Assembly (NCBI RefSeq): GCF_020382885.2 | Contig: NC_058516.1 | Coordinates: 10,779,902-10,843,901 of the forward strand | Length of the DNA: 64,000 bases | Direction: 5' to 3' | DNA from: Scatophagus argus | Taxonomy: Eukaryota; Chordata; Actinopteri; Scatophagidae | Shown here: piece after piece, positions 26,485-37,374 of the stretch | Position numbering within the stretch: position 1 is the first letter of the stretch | Layout of the letters: each line of letters starts with the position of its first letter | Translations under genes and position numbers: made by a program | The notes under the pieces: model-generated | What the model was told of the DNA's origin: nothing | Seen by the model: the letters and a program-made list of their open reading frames with translations, nothing else | Database searches by the model: none

Positions 26485-29400
26485 AAAAACACTCACACAC
26501 CGGCAGAAGCCAACCCTGAGGCGAGGCTGCCCCAGAAACCACTGGAATGGAAGAAATAACCTACATCGCATCTGCTGCGCTCTCGCACGCATGCACACAC
26601 ACAGGCGACACACGCACGGGCGCCATGCAGGGTTGATCACATGGTTACACACAGACAGACGCGGCTAAGCAACCATTAACTGAACGGATTAGATGACAAT
26701 TCATCGATTGCAACAGTCCGCAAAAGCAGACGCACATTAACTTGGCTCATCAGTGTAACCTTTAAGGTGCACCAGCAAAGATAAAAAGCACACAAAGGAG
26801 AGTTCATTTCCGGGCGATGACGTCATCAGAACTCAAACTGGTACCTGGAATCCTTAAAACGCCTAAAATGTATTCTAACTAAATTAGCTAACTAACTCAT
26901 AAAGTTCATTATGGTCCTAGCTGAAGTGAGAATTGGTTTTCCTTCTTCTTCTTTCTGTGATTAGAAGAACATCAGGAAAGACCAGGGAAAGTTTGAACAC
27001 ACACACACACACACATGCAGAAACAGATGCAGAATATGACGCTCACCAAATTGTAGTAGGTTTTACTGACGATAGTGGTGTCAAAACATTTAGGGGGGCT
27101 CTTCAGTGTTCCAGACTTTGGCTTGTCTGACGTTTTGTCTGCATGGAGAGAAAGAAGAAGAGGACGACTGGTCACAAAAGGTGTAGTCAAGTTACACCTG
27201 ATGAGACCTTCATAAGCACGTTTTGCTATTACAACAAAAAACAAAATGATAGCTACAGGTATTCAAAAGTGCTTTGCTTTTCACGTGTCTTCTGTGTGAT
27301 TCTGACCAAAGCTCAGTGTGAATAACGATGACGATTTATGCTAGTAAACAAGAGCACAAATAACCAAACCCTCCAGTGCAAGACCTCAATCTCACACATC
27401 AACCAGCTCCCACCAGCCATATCAATCTACCATTCCTCAGCACTGTGTTATCATCGGCGTGCTTGTTTTCTGCTGCAAGCTTCAAATCAGGAAGTCCCTT
27501 TCTATACGGCAGCTCTGGAACTTCCTGTCTTTGTGCGTTCGCGGAGCTTCCTTCCTTCAATCCTGCCTTACTTCACACGATCAACCGACACAACGAAAAA
27601 AAAAAGCGCAGGAAGCAACAGTTAGCAAGCAACATCGACTCAGCGGCGATCGGCTTGAGTTCAGACACGCAAATCAAACAAAGGTAAGAGAAACAACAAA
27701 AACTTTTCCTGCTGATTGACACACAAAATAAATTGCTGACTTTGGAACAAACCCCAAACCTAAAAAATTAAAAGAAACAATTTAACAAGCTTAGAAATGC
27801 CTTAATTTTCACTTTGTTCAATCACACACTCATTTATATAAACTTGGAAAGCCTCTGGATTTGATGTCTCCAAACAATAAGTTATTCAAGTCCTTCATTT
27901 TTATACAGGAACCGTGCAAGTGCGTTTAACAAATCACATCATCCTACAAACAACTAAAAGAGGCAGTAAGTCAGTATCAGTAAAAACAGACCTGCAGGAA
28001 GTCTGTTTGTTTGTGTGTATCTTGTGTATGTGCATAGGGTGTGTGTCGCCACGCTGCCATTAAATCTTATGCTGCAGCCTTGACGGAAGCAAAAAAGAAA
28101 AAAAAAAACATACTCCGAATCTGAGAGAAAAGGGCAGTTGCAAAAATAGTTACAGAAATGAACACGGTTCTGAAAAATGACTGACTGACGGACAACATCT
28201 GGAGTAACAAGATCAACACCCACCGTTTCCTTTCAGCTCCCGTACGTAGTTACTGGGGAACCACCCGCACTTGCCGCTGAGCGAGCCTTCCCACCAGCCC
28301 CCATCTTCCTGCCGAATCACGGTAATGATGTCGCCCTTGGAGAAAGAGAGTTCGTCCTCGTTGGTCTGCTTGAAGGCAAAGCGCGCCTTGACCAGCACGT
28401 GGCTGCACCCACTGCTCTCTGACATGTCCTGGGGTGGTGGGGGGTGAAAACAAAAAAGATCAACAGGAAAGACGGAGCTGAGTGAATATGTATGTTTAAT
28501 ATCAGTTACACACATCTAAGCCCCTGTCAGTGTTTGCCTACAGTCATTACTCCTGTGGGGTGTTGTTGTCGTTGTCATGGTAACTCACCAGGCTGCGGTA
28601 CTGAGGCTGCAGCAGTTTAGAGGAGCGACTCTGAGCGTTCAGAGAGTCAAATGACTTGATCCTCAGTGATGAGGAGTGCGGCACACACACACTGTCTTCA
28701 GAAACACCTAAATCTGCACACGACGCTTCGATTAGCACATGAACTCACAGCACAGGTGAGTAATAGAAGGCACATGAATTGAAGAGAAGGAAGGATGGAA
28801 GCATGTTAATAAAGGGCGCAGAAAGACAATTAATTTACCTTCAGTGGCTTTGTTAAGGGCGACCAAGGAGTTGAGGACCTTGGAGAAGTTCAGTCCCTGC
28901 AGGAGGTCATTGATCTCAAAGGGCTGGAGGAGAGAAAAAGAAATAAAGCATAGACAGCTTTGATATGGAAGAGAAGAAAAACATGCACACACACATACAC
29001 ACACTCATAATAAATTTATAGGGCATCAACAAGGACATGAAGACGTCCCCCTGACATTTCCAGGCACGTATCTCGCACAGAGATGTGGCGCACCCGTGAC
29101 TTCAAATTCACGATCACAATAAAGCTGAACGATCACCACAACAGCAACAATATTTTCTCTGTTAAAAAGGTTTTGCACCGACAAACATCACAGCTTTGCG
29201 ACACGAAAGGATACGTCAGCATGTAGAAACACGGAGTTTAGCGGGGGTTAACATCACTGCTCCAACTGCAGTCTGGAGCAGGATTACTCAAAGTCTGAGC
29301 TTCCCCTTGTAATCTCCCTATCACACACACACACACACACACACACACAGCCATAATCAAAATACCTCTGAAGCCCCTAATCTTGTGTATACCACACACA

Positions 29401-32400
29401 CTTGACTGTCTTGTTCATTCCCAAGCCGTGAAGGTGGAGCATGTCGCAGTGTGAAAGTCAAAGCTGACACACTCCGATTTGGCACTTTAAGAACTGTTTC
29501 GACTAAACCATGTCCACGAGTCAGGCTTGTAGACTTGATCCCTAATTTTAAAGGACTCGTGACTTGACTCAGTTTTGAGCACAGAGCACAGACTCGGACC
29601 TGGACTCAGACTTGTGCATTAACTGAATTCGGACTTGTAAATTGGAGACGAGTCATCAGATTTTTATTTTATTTCATGTAACACACAATAGTAATTTGGC
29701 ATAAGAAAATATCTACGCTAAGTCCGATATTATATCACAATTACACAATAATATATTTGGATTAGTCTTGACTCGGATCAGGAGCGGACTCGAAGTTTGG
29801 TGACTCGACTACTGCCAAGAGTACATGCTGAGAGCAGCATAAATTCTACACTTTATTTTACAGATTGGGTCACTTTAATGTAATGATAAAATGACGCAAT
29901 TATTTAATGTAGTCCTGCTTTTAAGAATGCACTTGATTTATATCCAAAAACTGATTAGTAGTCAGAGCAGTATGGACCCAACAGTTAATACACACTTTCA
30001 TCTCTCCCACTGGCACTGGGCCCGGACACAATATGAGACTTGTTCTCCGCTGCTGCACCAACTGCACCACACACCAGCGCTTAAGGTAGCATTTGCACAT
30101 ATTTTAGGTATTTAGCTTTTTTTGGAAATATGTTTATCCCAACTTTGATGCCAGCTACAAACAAATTGGGAGAGGAACATTCATGGGGTAAGCACGTTCA
30201 GGTGACAGTATCGTGACCGGGTATGAAAGGAGCATGCTCAGTCGTTCACGAGTAAGGATGTGACGAGGTTTGCCACTTTGTCAAAACGCGTGACTGCATA
30301 AAGGATACGCGGGCTCGGGGTCGCATCGGTGGACGTGATCAATAACGAAATCTGACGCTGAGGACCACATGTACAACATCAGGAACAAAAAGGATCACTA
30401 ATGGAGACAAAGCACACTTGATAATGAAATATTAGACGGTGCTTTATTGATCTCTTAGTTATCATCACATAAACAACGACCTAAACATGCTCTGGAAGTG
30501 AAGTAAGGACATCTAATGCAACACGTGCTTCTGCTTCAGAATTTCAATTACAGAAGCCGCTGCGGATGTCTGATCTGAGTCCAGCATTATGACGGGTTAC
30601 ATTCCTGAAGTTCCATAAACTAGATTTCTTCTTTTTTTCCTCCCAATCAAGCTTTTTCATCTTTTAGATTCACTGCACTTCAAATTTTCTATTTCAACAG
30701 GGACCTGGTTTTTCTTTCAGCAAAGTAAAACCTGCTTTAAAAGCACAAATCCATACAACAAAACTATTATATCAGGAAATGATCGTCAAGTCAATATCAC
30801 GACGTAAGCAACAGTGATGCTGCTACGATTCGCAAGACATAAAACAAACGCCTGTGATTGGTCCAGCAGCTTACCTGATGATAGGGAGCGCTCGATTTAA
30901 TCCTGCAGAGAGGGCACTCTAAATGCACAGAATCAATATCCCACACAGTTAAGTCTCACAAATAGCAAAAGCCAAAATTTAAGATGTGATTAATTGTGTA
31001 GCTCTGGTTAATCATTTGGTCAGACCTACCCCCCCACAGTCACTGCGTAATCCTCTTCTATTGGACAGTCAGTCTGGCTCGTCCTCTGCTTCTCTGATGA
31101 CTGTCTGGGTGAATTACTACGCTGATGTCAGTCAGGCTGCTGGTAATGGAGGCATTGGCTTCCAGCAACATGGCTGACATGTCTCTAATCAACCTGATTG
31201 GAAAATCCACTGTCTGCCTGGTGTGTTGCATTACATCAGCCCACTCTTCAGATTTTTTTGTTTTTAAAGCCCCCTCACCCCCACCCTCATTACTGGCTGG
31301 GCTTTTAGGGACAACAACATAATTTTCCAAGTCTAGAGCAAACAGCCCAGGACTCCTCTATTGCATAATCTGCTCTTTTCCAATACGATTCCATGGGTTT
31401 TTCCACATTAAAGATCGATATTGTGTGTGTGTGTGGTATTATTCTGTACAACATTACTCACTAGCACTCTCTTCACACCCACCGTGGGGCAGGACATAAC
31501 CTGGCTTCACCCACTGCTGTGCAAACTCTGACACATGCACACACCCTAAAACTCGAGATAACAATTCAGACATATCTTAGATGGCAACAGCAAAACATTC
31601 CCAATCGATTTTCAGCATTTCCAACTTATTTATTCTAAGGTTTCTGCAAAAAGCTATTGATTGCTTCCCACAGATGTTTCAGAGTAGAAAAGAAACTGTG
31701 CCAGAACTGTATCATCATCGCAAGTTAACACCAACATGCATGCATATCATTATCATCGCTATCATGGAGTGATAAAACTGCACAACTGTCAAGTCACCAA
31801 AAAACATGGGTCCGTCATTTCAAAAGGGGGGGGGGGGGCAACTAACTGAACCACAGTCATCCTAAATACAAAGACAAGGCCCACCCACTGTGTTCCACAG
31901 GTTCAAACAACCATAAGTCATCCTTGTGCAGCAATAATACATTTACCCTGCAGGTTTAACACCATCCCCTGTTAGCTTGTTCCTGTTAGTAGTGTGCTCG
32001 CCTCTAATGCTCAAACTTATAGGCCTTCATGAAGGGTGACTTATAATAAACAAACTGCCATTTTGTTTCTAAAGATGTGAGCAACACTGGCTGACAATAC
32101 TGTCGGTTATTCGGTTAATTTTTTGTAGTTGTTTGTATTTACCATTATATCATTGTTGCTAAATGTTTGAATGGCACAGAACATTTATTAAATTGAAAAA
32201 AACCAAAGCAACTATTCACTATTCTCATTATAAATCCAGAGGCGAAAATCATTTTCCCGCCACAACCATACCTATTCATAAATGGCACCTTTCCAGGTAG
32301 GTCGTGAGTACAATAACTGTTGCTGTCTCGTGTATAACGGCTAAGCACTGACAGTATAAAAGGCATCACAGATATACAGCAGCACACGTACGTTTAAAGG

Positions 32401-33288
32401 GGTGCTTTAAATGAAAAATAGATTTGACTTGGTAGGGGACAAACTGTTTTCTAGGCTTCATACTGTGGAAGCGCATTAATTCATACATTATTGATACGTG
32501 AACTCACCTCCACTGCGAAAGCACCGCAGCCTTTAATGAACTCCGTGATGTTCCTCTGACAGTCGCTGTCGCTCCTCGGTTCCTGGAAAAACTACGCACA
32601 AAAACTAACTAAATTAGCTCTAAATACTGACAGGGCATATAAATGAATAGTTAATGAAGGCGTTTGAGGTTTTTCCTGCATGAAAACAATGTTATTCCAG
32701 GCGTTGCTGGTGCACTTGCCACTTGCTTCTTAACCAGAATCAAGATAGCTAATGAGTCAAACTTCCGGTTTTCAACTTTCAAATTAAAGCATTAATTGAG
32801 AGACATTTCTAAACATTCTGTGCATGAAAACGGGTCTTGTAAAGTTACATTTGCAATTATTTTATTGAAGTTAGTAGATCGATACCTAGTGTTTGTAGTC
32901 TAGTATATCTTTATTTTTTCCACTTACTTCTGATTGATGATTCAAGTTTTTTGTCAACCTAGCCCACATCAATTGTTACATCTGTCATATCAACATTAGC
33001 AAAAATGTAGATACAAAACATATATTGTACATCTAGAAATGAAATCTGATGCCGTCACAAGATTGGACTTCATATGGCAAAGTTGGGTCTGGAGAGGGTA
33101 AAATAAATAGAAGGCTCTAGGACTTGTTCCATAGCTGCAGAATAGTTTATGCCCTTATTTTGAAAGACGCATTGTCTCACTCTGGGTTGAGTTGTAGCTA
33201 AGAGGCTACTTTGATTGAGATCTACAATCTCCCAGGGAAGTTGGATAAGCCAAAGGAGGATATGACGTTGACAGGTTCATGGTCCGGG

Positions 33289-33371
<83 letters not shown>

Positions 33372-34329
33372 GAGTCAAATTCAAATTTTAAATTCAAATT
33401 CTCGGCATTAATTAGCTACATATGGTAGGCATATACAAAAAATTAATACAGTAGCTCTATTACTTAATATCAATATTAAACACAGTCGCTGTATGCTCAT
33501 ATAAATAAGTATTACTATTAAGAAGCATTTGTATTAGTAAGTATATAAATATTTATTAACAATAGTAGTATTACAGTTTATAACCGAATATATGACGTAA
33601 TCAGCTCTCACATTTATATTTAATATGTCGAATATCGTCCTCCCTCTTTATCCTTTCACCAGAAAGAAGGCTAAGAAGTCGTGATTTAAAAAAAATTGAA
33701 TCCGAAAACAATATTTTAGAAAGACAAAAACAAAAGTGACAAAATAGAAAAGCAAATAAAAGTGCTTAAAAGCCTGTGGGGTACAGTAAAATCAATGAAA
33801 CATCGTCACAATCCCCTGTAGCCTCATTATTGAATAACCAGAGTCCAATTAAAGTCTATAAGAATTCTGGCAGTTTAACAGTTTAATATTTACAGGTGCC
33901 TATAAAATTTGTCAGCACCGTTGTCCATGTAACCGTAAGTATAATAACTGGGATTTTTAAAACTGGCTATTCTAGGGCACTGATTTGTGAATAAAACTGT
34001 CACAACGTTTTACTCGCCTACTATATGCTGCTTTTCTTTGGGAGCCAAGATTAACCGGGTTTATTTATTCATCATGTAGCCTGGGTGTAGGAGTGACTTC
34101 CTTTTGCATTGTGTCCAATTCGTTTAAATATCATATAATAAATAAAGCGTTCTTTTCTTCTTACTTTGTCCACCGTCCCGGGTCTGAGTCGCTCCAGCAG
34201 CCTGCATAGCACCACTCCATCCTGCAGGGACGTCTGGAGAAAAGCCTCTGGATCCGAGATGCTTTTCTTAGGGGACTCCAGGACCCCCAGCGTTATGAGC
34301 CACGTTACAGTCTGTTCGGCTGAATTCAT
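18442..34329 (-). CDS. arhgef7: Rho guanine nucleotide exchange factor 7 (beta-PIX)
   Basis: Beta-PIX is a Rac1/Cdc42 exchange factor that forms oligomeric complexes with GIT scaffolds and PAK kinases at focal adhesions, lamellipodia and synapses. Twenty-one constitutive coding exons, each flanked by AG/GT on the minus strand, join with matching phases to 2400 bases (799 residues plus stop), in line with about 780-800 in mammalian long isoforms. Order: CH (1 to about 111), SH3 (about 162-220), DH (about 253-430), PH (about 455-560), proline-rich linker, GIT-binding region (about 650-710), coiled coil and C-terminal DETNL. The start ATG (34327-34329) opens [20 protein letters not shown], the family N terminus. 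The C terminus and the cassette exon at 20211-20369 point to ARHGEF7 rather than ARHGEF6. Teleosts usually keep a and b copies; I cannot tell which this is. Exon coordinates are given in the domain entries. Confidence 0.95.
18690..18992 (-). repeat. interspersed repeat, copy A ('actcggactcgac' family)
   Basis: This intronic block between arhgef7 exons 21 and 22 shares an ordered series of phrases with 29522-29815: a tract rich in 'gactcggactt', then 'tttttatttcattt', then 'gtaatttggcataagataat', then 'ataatatatttggatt', then 'gactcgactac'. The shared order over about 300 bases shows common origin. No coding capacity is visible, so it is probably a nonautonomous element. The orientation sign is arbitrary. 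Confidence 0.75.
19750..19885. repeat. end of a teleost interspersed repeat
   Basis: The text around 'gacatttgaaaaagtcactg' and 'taggctccgggaaactt', followed by alternating 'attagttatttaatttattgagaaaat', matches the terminal part of an abundant fish repeat whose other parts appear at 24460-24560 and 25430-25690. Recognition is from memory of the family, so the limits are approximate. Confidence 0.5.
20182..20369 (-). CDS. arhgef7: arhgef7 cassette exon, with alternative read-through end
   Basis: Between exons 18 and 20 an acceptor (AG at 20370-20371) opens a coding stretch reading [15 protein letters not shown] after the split codon, and later [12 protein letters not shown]. This is the alternatively used segment known in brain-enriched beta-PIX isoforms. 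With the GTAAGA donor just after 20211 the exon is 159 bases (53 codons), phase 1 at both ends, so it can be included or skipped without changing frame (852 versus 799 residues). If the donor is not used, the frame runs on for ten residues to a TGA at 20182-20184. That resembles mammalian isoforms ending soon after SRK. Which forms are made cannot be told from DNA. Confidence 0.85.
20826..21986 (-). CDS. arhgef7: arhgef7 exons 16-18: proline-rich linker, GIT-binding domain
   Basis: Exon 16 (21762-21986, 75 codons) encodes the disordered linker with the conserved AYHTLPHPS and WGPLEPP motifs and a [19 protein letters not shown] run. Exon 17 (21482-21575) encodes a basic stretch ([18 protein letters not shown]). 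Exon 18 (20826-20915) encodes [20 protein letters not shown], the core of the GIT-binding domain. The exon 16 donor reads GTGCCG, a weak GT donor. The frame and the following GAT (Asp) match the family junction KE|DLSKSPK, so I keep it. Confidence 0.93.
22083..22730 (-). CDS. arhgef7: arhgef7 exons 13-15: PH domain
   Basis: Exons at 22644-22730, 22421-22499 and 22083-22219 encode the PH domain. Exon 13 reads [17 protein letters not shown], exon 14 [15 protein letters not shown] and NAFEIS, and exon 15 [19 protein letters not shown], which contains the invariant Trp of the C-terminal PH helix. In Dbl proteins the PH domain follows the DH and tunes membrane binding and exchange. Exon 15 ends in a His/Thr/Pro-rich tail that opens the disordered linker. 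This tail is the least conserved part of the protein compared with the mammalian text I recall. Confidence 0.92.
22841..27138 (-). CDS. arhgef7: arhgef7 exons 6-12: DH (RhoGEF) domain
   Basis: Exons at 27047-27138, 25213-25307, 24815-24910, 23854-23976, 23641-23779, 23468-23527 and 22841-22984 keep frame across all junctions. They encode the short SGTLKSPPK linker and then the DH domain: [17 protein letters not shown] (helix 1), the [10 protein letters not shown] stretch, NHPSAVNVL, and the [20 protein letters not shown] block that carries catalytic-surface residues of the exchange fold. The Dbl core that stimulates GDP release on Rac/Cdc42 therefore appears intact. Exon 7 is preceded directly by a 40-base (CA)n tract that reads (TG)n on the coding strand, and exon 9 by a shorter TG tract. 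Confidence 0.93.
24455..24560. repeat. start of the same teleost interspersed repeat
   Basis: A 'ctaaggctgcaaataactac' opening followed by 'attttcattaatttgattattt' is the characteristic A/T-alternating start of the repeat family noted at 19750-19885. Only about 100 bases are recognisable. It lies in an arhgef7 intron. Confidence 0.5.
25310..25349. repeat. (CA)n microsatellite at arhgef7 exon 7 acceptor
   Basis: About 20 CA units on the plus strand read as TG units on the arhgef7 coding strand and run directly into TCAG|GTCCTAC, the acceptor of exon 7. The repeat therefore replaces the usual polypyrimidine tract. Confidence 0.95.
25430..25690. repeat. teleost interspersed repeat, internal and end part
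   Basis: The order of phrases 'ataactgattaattgtttga', 'ctgctgcttttatctgtttt', 'actttggattttggtttgat', 'gccagacaaaacaagacatt' and 'tgaaaacatcatgtgacgc' matches the body of the same fish repeat as above. It lies in arhgef7 intron 6, with no coding capacity. Confidence 0.6.
26446..26482. repeat. (CA)n microsatellite in arhgef7 intron 6
   Basis: About 18 CA units, with further short CA tracts to 26660. No coding content. Confidence 0.95.
27370..27685 (+). promoter_or_regulatory. candidate antisense promoter/first exon in arhgef7 intron 5
   Basis: Unlike the surrounding AT-rich intron, this stretch is richer in G+C and CpG. It carries several CTTCC (ETS-type) motifs and ends in CAAACAAAG|GTAAGAG, a strong splice donor on the plus strand, opposite to arhgef7. 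It could be the first exon of an antisense noncoding transcript. No downstream exon was identified and transcription is not shown by the sequence. Confidence 0.25.
28224..28713 (-). CDS. arhgef7: arhgef7 exons 4-5: linker and SH3 domain
   Basis: Exon 4 (28589-28713) encodes the Ser-rich linker with the RIKSFDSL motif. Exon 5 (28224-28428) encodes the whole SH3 domain, including ALYDF-equivalent KARFAFK, the acidic TNEDELSF loop, GGWWEG and WFPSNYV. In the family this SH3 binds an atypical PAK motif. Exon 5 begins GAC ATG. That internal Met matches the start of the shorter mammalian isoform that lacks the CH domain, so a second promoter or alternative first exon upstream of exon 5 is possible. 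Exon 5 ends in phase 1 at a GTGGGT donor. Confidence 0.95.
28839..34329 (-). CDS. arhgef7: arhgef7 exons 1-3: calponin homology domain
   Basis: Three exons at 34165-34329, 32508-32591 and 28839-28923 encode the CH domain (residues 1 to about 112). Exon 1 ends at VDK followed by a GTAAGA donor. For exon 2, two AG acceptors lie close together. The outer one (AG at 32592-32593) gives [11 protein letters not shown], matching the mammalian VYPEPRSESEC spacing, so I chose it over the inner one, which would lose three residues. Exon 3 ([18 protein letters not shown]) ends in phase 1. The family CH domain binds partners such as parvin. The intervening introns are long (1.6 and 3.6 kb) and hold repeats and microsatellites. 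Confidence 0.93.
29322..29349. repeat. (CA)n microsatellite in arhgef7 intron 2
   Basis: Fourteen CA units between arhgef7 exons 3 and 2, just upstream of the second copy of the 300-base interspersed repeat. Confidence 0.95.
29522..29815 (-). repeat. interspersed repeat, copy B ('actcggactcgac' family)
   Basis: Second copy of the block at 18690-18992, about 10.8 kb away in the same gene and in the same orientation. It shares 'gtaatttggcataagaaaat', 'acaataatatatttggatta' and the 'gactcgactac' end. Sequence differences and small indels indicate an old insertion. Confidence 0.75.
33292..33370. repeat. compound (TG)n(GA)n microsatellite
   Basis: Nearly 30 TG units followed by about 10 GA units, in arhgef7 intron 1. 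This is the longest simple repeat in the window. Confidence 0.95.
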
Positions 34330-34700
34330 GTCTTCCCCGGGTCTCAGATAGTATAAAACAGCAGCAGGAAGCAGCAGCGCTCTTCGATGTGCTGGCTATC
34401 CTACTTGTGGTCCGTCCAAAATGAAAAGGGTCAGCCTCGCCTTATTTGAACATTACAACCAGCAAGCACTGGATGGAGCACAGACAGGTCTTGCTGTTCC
34501 CAAACAGAGGAAAACAGATGTGGAAATGAGAAGAAAAGCTGGTTTCTTCCTCTAAGCGCTTCTTATTGTCCCGCACTGCCCTCTCTTTCTCACAGCGGAT
34601 GTTCGCATCACCTTTGCTTGTGTACACAACTGTAGCAACAGCACCACTGTCAACGCAGACATAGTAAGACACGACTTCCTTCAGCAATTTTCAGATTAAA
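34330..34700 (-). promoter_or_regulatory. arhgef7: arhgef7 5' UTR and presumed promoter
   Basis: Directly upstream of the arhgef7 start codon on the minus strand the DNA is richer in G+C and CAG triplets (about 34340-34385). There is no clear TATA box at a usual distance, which fits a broad, TATA-less promoter. The region continues to about 34700 without coding homology. The exact transcription start cannot be set from sequence alone. Confidence 0.4.
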
Positions 34701-37370
34701 AGCATAAAGTTTCTGTTGACGCTTTTTAATTCAGTTTGCATCATCACTGTTACATTTTCTTTGTCCACTTTGAGTGTTGAAATGCAATAATGTCAAAGCA
34801 TTAGTTGCAGTGTAGTATTTTGCTACGGTAAAGATCTATTATTGAGGCAAATTTTAAAAAGCATAAAACAGGCTAAACAAATGAAATTTAGTGCATATTG
34901 TTATTCAGTCTACAATAATTGTAAAATCAATCATACATTCATGGCGTCTTATATAATGTTTCAAAACCAATGTTTTAAGTGCTGTAAATGTGCCGTAGTA
35001 TTTTGCAACTACATTCGAATTTAATTTTTAAATAAGTCAAGAATTTTACTTTGAAGACAAGCCATCTAACTTCCGTTTCGTTCCTCGCTCTTTTTGATGA
35101 GCTTGGCTCAGCGGACATATCACAGGACTGTCCCATAAACAGGCTAATTAAACCACACAGCGCAGATAGACGACACATCTGATAAAGTCTGAAACAGACC
35201 AATAAAATCCAAAATGGCTGTAGATGGAATGCACTTCCCCATTATGTAAACTATGCCCAGCAATAATTTTGGATAGATACGCCAAAATCCGTTCAAAAAT
35301 CGCATTAAATATTAGGGTTTTTTTATTGAAAGCACATGAGCTAAAATATTCTAACTCAAACAAGTGTTACTTAGATAATAGGATTTTAAAAGTGCTCATC
35401 GTTCTTCAAATAAAGCAGCAGTGGCCATAAACTGTGTTATAACGCACCGATTTATTCACTGAACCACAATTTACGTGTTAGGTCGATTTCTTCCTCCGAC
35501 TGCAGGGTCATGACATTATTAATTCATTGACAGAAAGCCTTTTATCCTGAACAGTGGCAAAGTGGGCTCTATCGCCATCTTCCGGACAGTTTAGTTTATA
35601 GCCGATAGAAAGGTTTCTTTATTAACTTTAGTTTGTGAATCAAGAAGAAGAAGCAGAATGATGACTGATGTCAGTGGCACTTTTAGTAACAAGACGCACT
35701 ATAAGTACCCCAAAAATATTTAAGAGTAGCCTATTGGCTACATTCAAAAGTAAAATGTACTTTCTTTTACACTATTTTTGTCATTTTTTTTATGTTTTTG
35801 ATTGTTGTCTCCATACAGTATAGTTTACAATACATTCTTTTAATCGATTTCATGAAAAGTAACTCAATGCAGCTACTGATGTATTGGTTCTTAACCAGGC
35901 ACATGCACATACACACAAATCTGTGAGCAATGCCCATCGTGTACCACACTGGCCATCTGGGCTTTAGTTTATTGTCCTTGGACTTTTATGATTTTAAACT
36001 AGCTTTGCATCACATTTCCAGTCACCAGATATGAAAGACAAATAACTGAAAAGCTTCATCATCTATGCAGTTGAGGCTGAAAAGTGGGCTGAGTTGTGAG
36101 TGTGAAAATTTGACACGCTATGAACAACAGGATGTCACTAAGTATTCATATGAAAAAAATGTATTTCTGTAATGTGTGAATACTTGCCAGTAACACAGAA
36201 ATTAAGAGCTCATCATTCTCTACAAACTTGCGGGAACTGTGAAAAAAAAAAAAAAAACCTCATATCAAATTATTGAAGATTGAACATTAATAAGAAATAG
36301 CTCAGTAAAGTTAACTTCAGATCTCACTCTGCATCAGAGTCAACAAGGGCAGAGTCAAACCACTACGTGTCGCAGTCACCACAGTGTATGCTTCGCTACA
36401 TTTCAACAGTTCTACTGTCATACTGCATCTTTGCATAAACTAATCTTAGAGGAAGCAGCTTTTAATTTAAGAGTAGAATAATGTGGAACAGTGAGCATTT
36501 TCTAAAATATGACCCTAAATGACTCTATGGCTGTTTAGCTTAAACTCAACATACCATCTTGCACTTGCTTTAAAGCTACATGCTAAATAGAAGCCTGCAA
36601 AATAACTTAATCTGAAAACAAAATATAAAATCTATAAATATAGAATGGGAAAATTTGGACCTACACAAGAGAATTTTAATAACTAGAGTCGGCTTTGACC
36701 TAAATGCTAACATCAGCATGCTAACATTGTTTTACTGACAATGCTAACATGAGGATACATGTCGGGTATATTGTTTCCCATGTTCACTATCTTTCATTAA
36801 CATGTTAGCAGCTAATAAGCACCCATCACAAAGCAGAGGTCAGGCATAAACAAAGTATTGATTAACTTTGGACCTGATGATGACACTAGATAGTTGATTT
36901 TTGAGTCTCAACTCAAAGCGTTCTCAACCTGAAGTAGGAGGTATTTGACATATTTGATGACCTTTCTCCAGAATCATTTGCATGCAACCTTTAAGAGATC
37001 ACCAAAGTTATTACAATTCATCCTCAGGGGGAAATGGTTATCTGTAGTATGTTTCATGGCTATCTATTGAATAGTTGTGGAGACTCAAAACCGAAAATGT
37101 TAGTGCCATGGTGGAACTGGAGAAAAGGCAAAGTCAGTAGGATTAACTCTCTGGAGACCATGAATGCGCACGACAATCCATGTAACACTTACAACATATA
37201 TTTCAGTTTGGAATAAAAGTCGGACGGGTGTGCCAACGTTTCCAACCCCAGGATCCATGCTAGCATTGTTAAAACCTGATATTTCCAGCTCATGTTGTGT
37301 TTGTCGTACTTTCACCTGTGATGTGCTTTGCTTTTGCTCATCAAAACTTCTAAAAGCAGAGAAGAACATG
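34701..37370. other. interval between divergent arhgef7 and ptk2b
   Basis: No coding exon is recognised. Sequence is AT-rich to about 36650, after which a repeat block begins (separate entry). The two genes run away from each other from this interval, so regulatory elements of both may lie here. Confidence 0.5.
36690..37330. repeat. teleost interspersed repeat block
   Basis: Phrases such as 'aatgctaacatcagcatgct', 'ttcatggctatctattgaat', 'agttgtggagactcaaaacc' and 'ctctggagaccatgaatgcg' are characteristic of a very common teleost interspersed repeat. The block is noncoding and degraded, with approximate edges and an unassigned family. Confidence 0.55.
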
Positions 37371-37374
37371 ATGT

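Noticed and set aside
29281-29360. CRISPR-like array of short repeats
   Set aside because: The repeats are eukaryotic microsatellites without spacers; a fish genome has no CRISPR arrays.
31058-31330. A 90-codon minus frame in arhgef7 intron 2
   Set aside because: No homology, no frame-consistent splice sites with neighbouring exons, and the flanking exons already join in phase.
32583-32585. Inner acceptor for arhgef7 exon 2 (CCAG before GAACCGAG)
   Set aside because: It would delete three residues relative to the family; the outer acceptor restores FFQEPRSD spacing and frame.
18442-34329. arhgef6 (alpha-PIX) instead of arhgef7
   Set aside because: The C-terminal WDETNL, the [16 protein letters not shown] start and the TWQGTD cassette are beta-PIX features; alpha-PIX has a different terminus.
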